IMG/VR virus record: IMGVR_UViG_3300043331_002192
Span: 1 to 38,075 of that record
Source of the DNA: a virus
Direction: 5' to 3' (one strand)
Length of the DNA stretch: 38,075 bases
Positions 36,487 through 38,075 of this stretch are shown here, in pieces. Numbering within the stretch: the first letter of the stretch is position 1; each line of letters begins with the position of its first letter. A model generated the notes under the pieces. The model made no database searches. It had not been told where the DNA came from and worked only from the letters and a program-made list of their open reading frames with translations. The position numbers and the translations under genes were made by a program.

Positions 36487-36993
36487 ATGGCCGAACAATC
36501 CATCACCGTGCGTCTGAAAGTCCCCGACATCCCGCTCCTCTCACCCGAGCAGAGCCGGGCCGTCCTCTACCGGGAAGCGGCCGGGGCCATGCAGACCATC
36601 GTTGAGACCATGGCGGCTGAAGTCCGGCAACGCACCCCCGTGGGTGCCACCGGCATCTTGCGCGCCTCGATCAATACCCGGGTGACGACCGGTACGTCCC
36701 TCGTCGAGGCCATCCGTGGGGAAGTGTTCAGCTCGTCGCAGGCGCCCTATGCCCCTTACGTGGAATATGGCACCGGACCCCACTGGGCGCCGATCGGGCC
36801 GCTGCTCCTGTGGGCACGGCGGGTGCTGGGGCATGCACGCGCCGCCTACGCCGTGCAGCGCGCCATCGCCAGACGGGGGACACGCGCTCGGCACATGTTC
36901 CGGGAGGGGTTCAATGCCGTGCTGCCACGCGTGCCGCAGATCTTTCAGCAGGCCATGACACGGGCAGCGAGGCTGCTGCAGGGGGGACCATGA
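36487..36993 (+). CDS. HK97 gp10-like tail component
   Basis: This encodes 168 residues. RQRTPVGATGILRASINTR near residue 50 and YAPYVEYGTGPHWAPIG near residue 80 are hallmarks of gp10-type proteins, which join head and tail. It overlaps the next gene by ATGA. Confidence 0.85.
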   Translation: MAEQSITVRLKVPDIPLLSPEQSRAVLYREAAGAMQTIVETMAAEVRQRTPVGATGILRASINTRVTTGTSLVEAIRGEVFSSSQAPYAPYVEYGTGPHWAPIGPLLLWARRVLGHARAAYAVQRAIARRGTRARHMFREGFNAVLPRVPQIFQQAMTRAARLLQGGP

Positions 36994-37337
36994 GCGACAC
37001 TGAGAGCATTGACGGCTTTGCGATTGTTGAATTGATGGGCCATCAAACCATTGCCGGGCAGGTCATGACGTCCGTGCTCGGGAGTACGGTCATGCTGCGC
37101 GTCGATGTGCCAGCGCGCGGCGAGCAACTCGGCTTCACGCGGTATTACGGCATGAGTGCCATCTATAGTCTTACGCTGGTCTCAGAAGAGGTCATGCTGG
37201 CAGCCCTTGACGAACTGAGCCCACGTCCTGTGACCGTGTACATGCCGCGCTTGTTGCCACCCAAGCAGACGACGTCCTACAGCGCCGACGCCTATGAGTA
37301 TCGCAGCGATGACGAGGACGACGATCATGCCCCTTGA
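36990..37337 (+). CDS. Conserved small phage protein in the tail operon
   Basis: This encodes 115 residues starting at 36990. The pattern FAIVELMGHQTIAGQVM, then LRVDVP and YYGMSAIYSLTLVSEEVM, is a small protein family that I know from many phage and prophage genomes, without a firm function and usually outside the morphogenetic region. Its place between gp10-like and terminator-like genes is unusual. The acidic tail is Asp/Glu-rich (SDDEDDDHAP). Confidence 0.6.
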   Translation: MSDTESIDGFAIVELMGHQTIAGQVMTSVLGSTVMLRVDVPARGEQLGFTRYYGMSAIYSLTLVSEEVMLAALDELSPRPVTVYMPRLLPPKQTTSYSADAYEYRSDDEDDDHAP

Positions 37338-38075
37338 TGCCATCATGCAGGCGCTCCTAGAGCCCCTAGAGGCCATTCCCGGCATCGGACACGTCTATCC
37401 CTATGAACGCGTGGCTCTCGACCCGACAGCCATCAACGGGACGATAGGCCCTCTCCAGACGCTACGCTACTGGTGCCTGTCGCGTGCCTCAACCACCGAA
37501 CAGTGGCGCGGCAACGCCAGTGTCGAGCGCGTGCACCGGCTGCGGCTGCGGGGGTATATGGCCATTGACGACACGCATGCGTCCGAGCGCGTGTATCAGG
37601 ATCTGCTGGATCAGGTCCTGGAGACCCTCAGCGCCATCGTAGACGTTCCCGGCAGCGCCGAATATCTCAGCGCACCGTGGCTGGAGCGGCAGGAAGCACG
37701 CCTGCTGGCGGAGACGATCCCGGTGCACTTCAGTGAGACGATGGTGCTGGTGTCAGAGTATGTCCTCCTGGAGCCCGTGCCACAGCCAGCCGGACTGCTG
37801 GACGACTATCGGGCGCTGGCGGACTGGCTCGTGAGCCAGATCGGCACCCTCCCGAACATCGGCCAGGTCCATCCCTATGAGCGACTCGTGGTCACGCCAG
37901 AGCAGGCAACGTCGGTGTTCGGCCCTGCCTCAGCGCTCCGGGCCTGGACGGTGACCCGGGACAGCGCCCCAGGCGAGCGGCTGCCAGGACTGGAGGGACG
38001 CGGCCAGGACCGGGTGATGGTGCGGGGGTATCTGACGGTCGACGACCCGCAGGCCTCGGAGCTGGTCATGCACGA
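37327..38075 (+). CDS. Tail completion (terminator-like) protein, 5' part; duplicated domains
   Basis: This starts at the ATG at 37327, overlapping the previous gene, and is open to the window edge (249 codons). It continues at base 1. Two homologous halves follow each other without a stop: the first has VYPYERV near residue 20 and RGYMAIDD about 75; the second has VHPYERL near residue 180 and RGYLTVDD about 235. A linker of about 60 residues (GLLDDYRALADWLVSQIG and the preceding strands) separates them. Terminators of siphoviruses are usually single-domain hexamers of about 130-170 residues, so this fused dimer could form a trimer of pseudo-dimers. The role is inferred from gene order. Confidence 0.7.
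   Translation, partial: MPLDAIMQALLEPLEAIPGIGHVYPYERVALDPTAINGTIGPLQTLRYWCLSRASTTEQWRGNASVERVHRLRLRGYMAIDDTHASERVYQDLLDQVLETLSAIVDVPGSAEYLSAPWLERQEARLLAETIPVHFSETMVLVSEYVLLEPVPQPAGLLDDYRALADWLVSQIGTLPNIGQVHPYERLVVTPEQATSVFGPASALRAWTVTRDSAPGERLPGLEGRGQDRVMVRGYLTVDDPQASELVMH
37852..38075. repeat. Terminal overlap, right copy (circular closure)
   Basis: This corresponds to 1-224. The first 98 bases are identical and the next 126 carry about 17 substitutions, four of which change residues (E to D, D to G, L to V, Q to H). Confidence 0.9.

Overview
The window is an essentially complete genome of a temperate, siphovirus-like tailed phage. The last 224 bases (37852-38075) repeat the first 224 (1-224), and one reading frame runs off the right edge and resumes at the left edge. 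The map therefore closes into a circle of about 37.85 kb that was cut inside a tail-completion gene. The 98 bases nearest the cut are identical in both copies. The other 126 differ at about 17 positions, which looks like two co-assembled strains rather than an exact terminal repeat. The DNA is GC-rich. The host is probably a diderm (Gram-negative) bacterium, because the phage carries two lipoproteins with lipoboxes, one with an OmpA-type peptidoglycan-binding domain, and a secreted DUF4124-type protein. An attP carrying the 3' half of a tRNA-Arg(UCU) gene lies next to a tyrosine integrase. The host cannot be named from the sequence alone.

Layout. (a) 27527-38075 and on through 1-13961, plus strand: a regulator, a coiled-coil protein and a zinc-ribbon protein, then small and large terminase, portal, Mu-F-like head protein, DUF2213-type protease with a nested in-frame scaffold, decoration protein, HK97-fold capsid, connectors, gp10-like protein, duplicated tail-completion protein, two tail-tube-like proteins, tail-assembly chaperones joined by a -1 frameshift, tape measure, tail tip, and a tail fibre with LamG and S74 domains. 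(b) 13958-16209: small membrane, coiled-coil and OmpA-lipoprotein genes where a lysis cassette is expected, but with no recognisable endolysin. (c) 20493-16230, minus strand: a compact early operon of overlapping small genes (Cro-like HTH, AlpA-like HTH, Arc-like protein, Cys-rich proteins, three wHTH proteins). It has 23-bp iterons inside one wHTH gene, probably the replication origin. (d) 20613-21605, plus strand: a leaderless CI-like repressor with a zinc-ribbon membrane protein and a lipoprotein, probably expressed in the prophage. (e) 22323-21267 minus and 22474-22870 plus: a second divergent regulatory region. (f) 24033-22867: integrase, with attP at about 24088-24352. (g) 27344-24439, minus strand: an accessory operon that includes a SWIM-finger protein and a secreted protein.

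How the parts fit. Three divergent promoter regions (20494-20612, 22324-22473, 27345-27526) each have their own palindromic operators of unrelated sequence and an XRE-type repressor. Two of the repressors are followed by a small coiled-coil gene in the same arrangement. This multi-switch layout, the dense set of tiny Cys-rich proteins, two families of hairpin-forming heptad-like repeats that have invaded phage genes, and the unusual candidate lysis module are the most distinctive parts of the genome.
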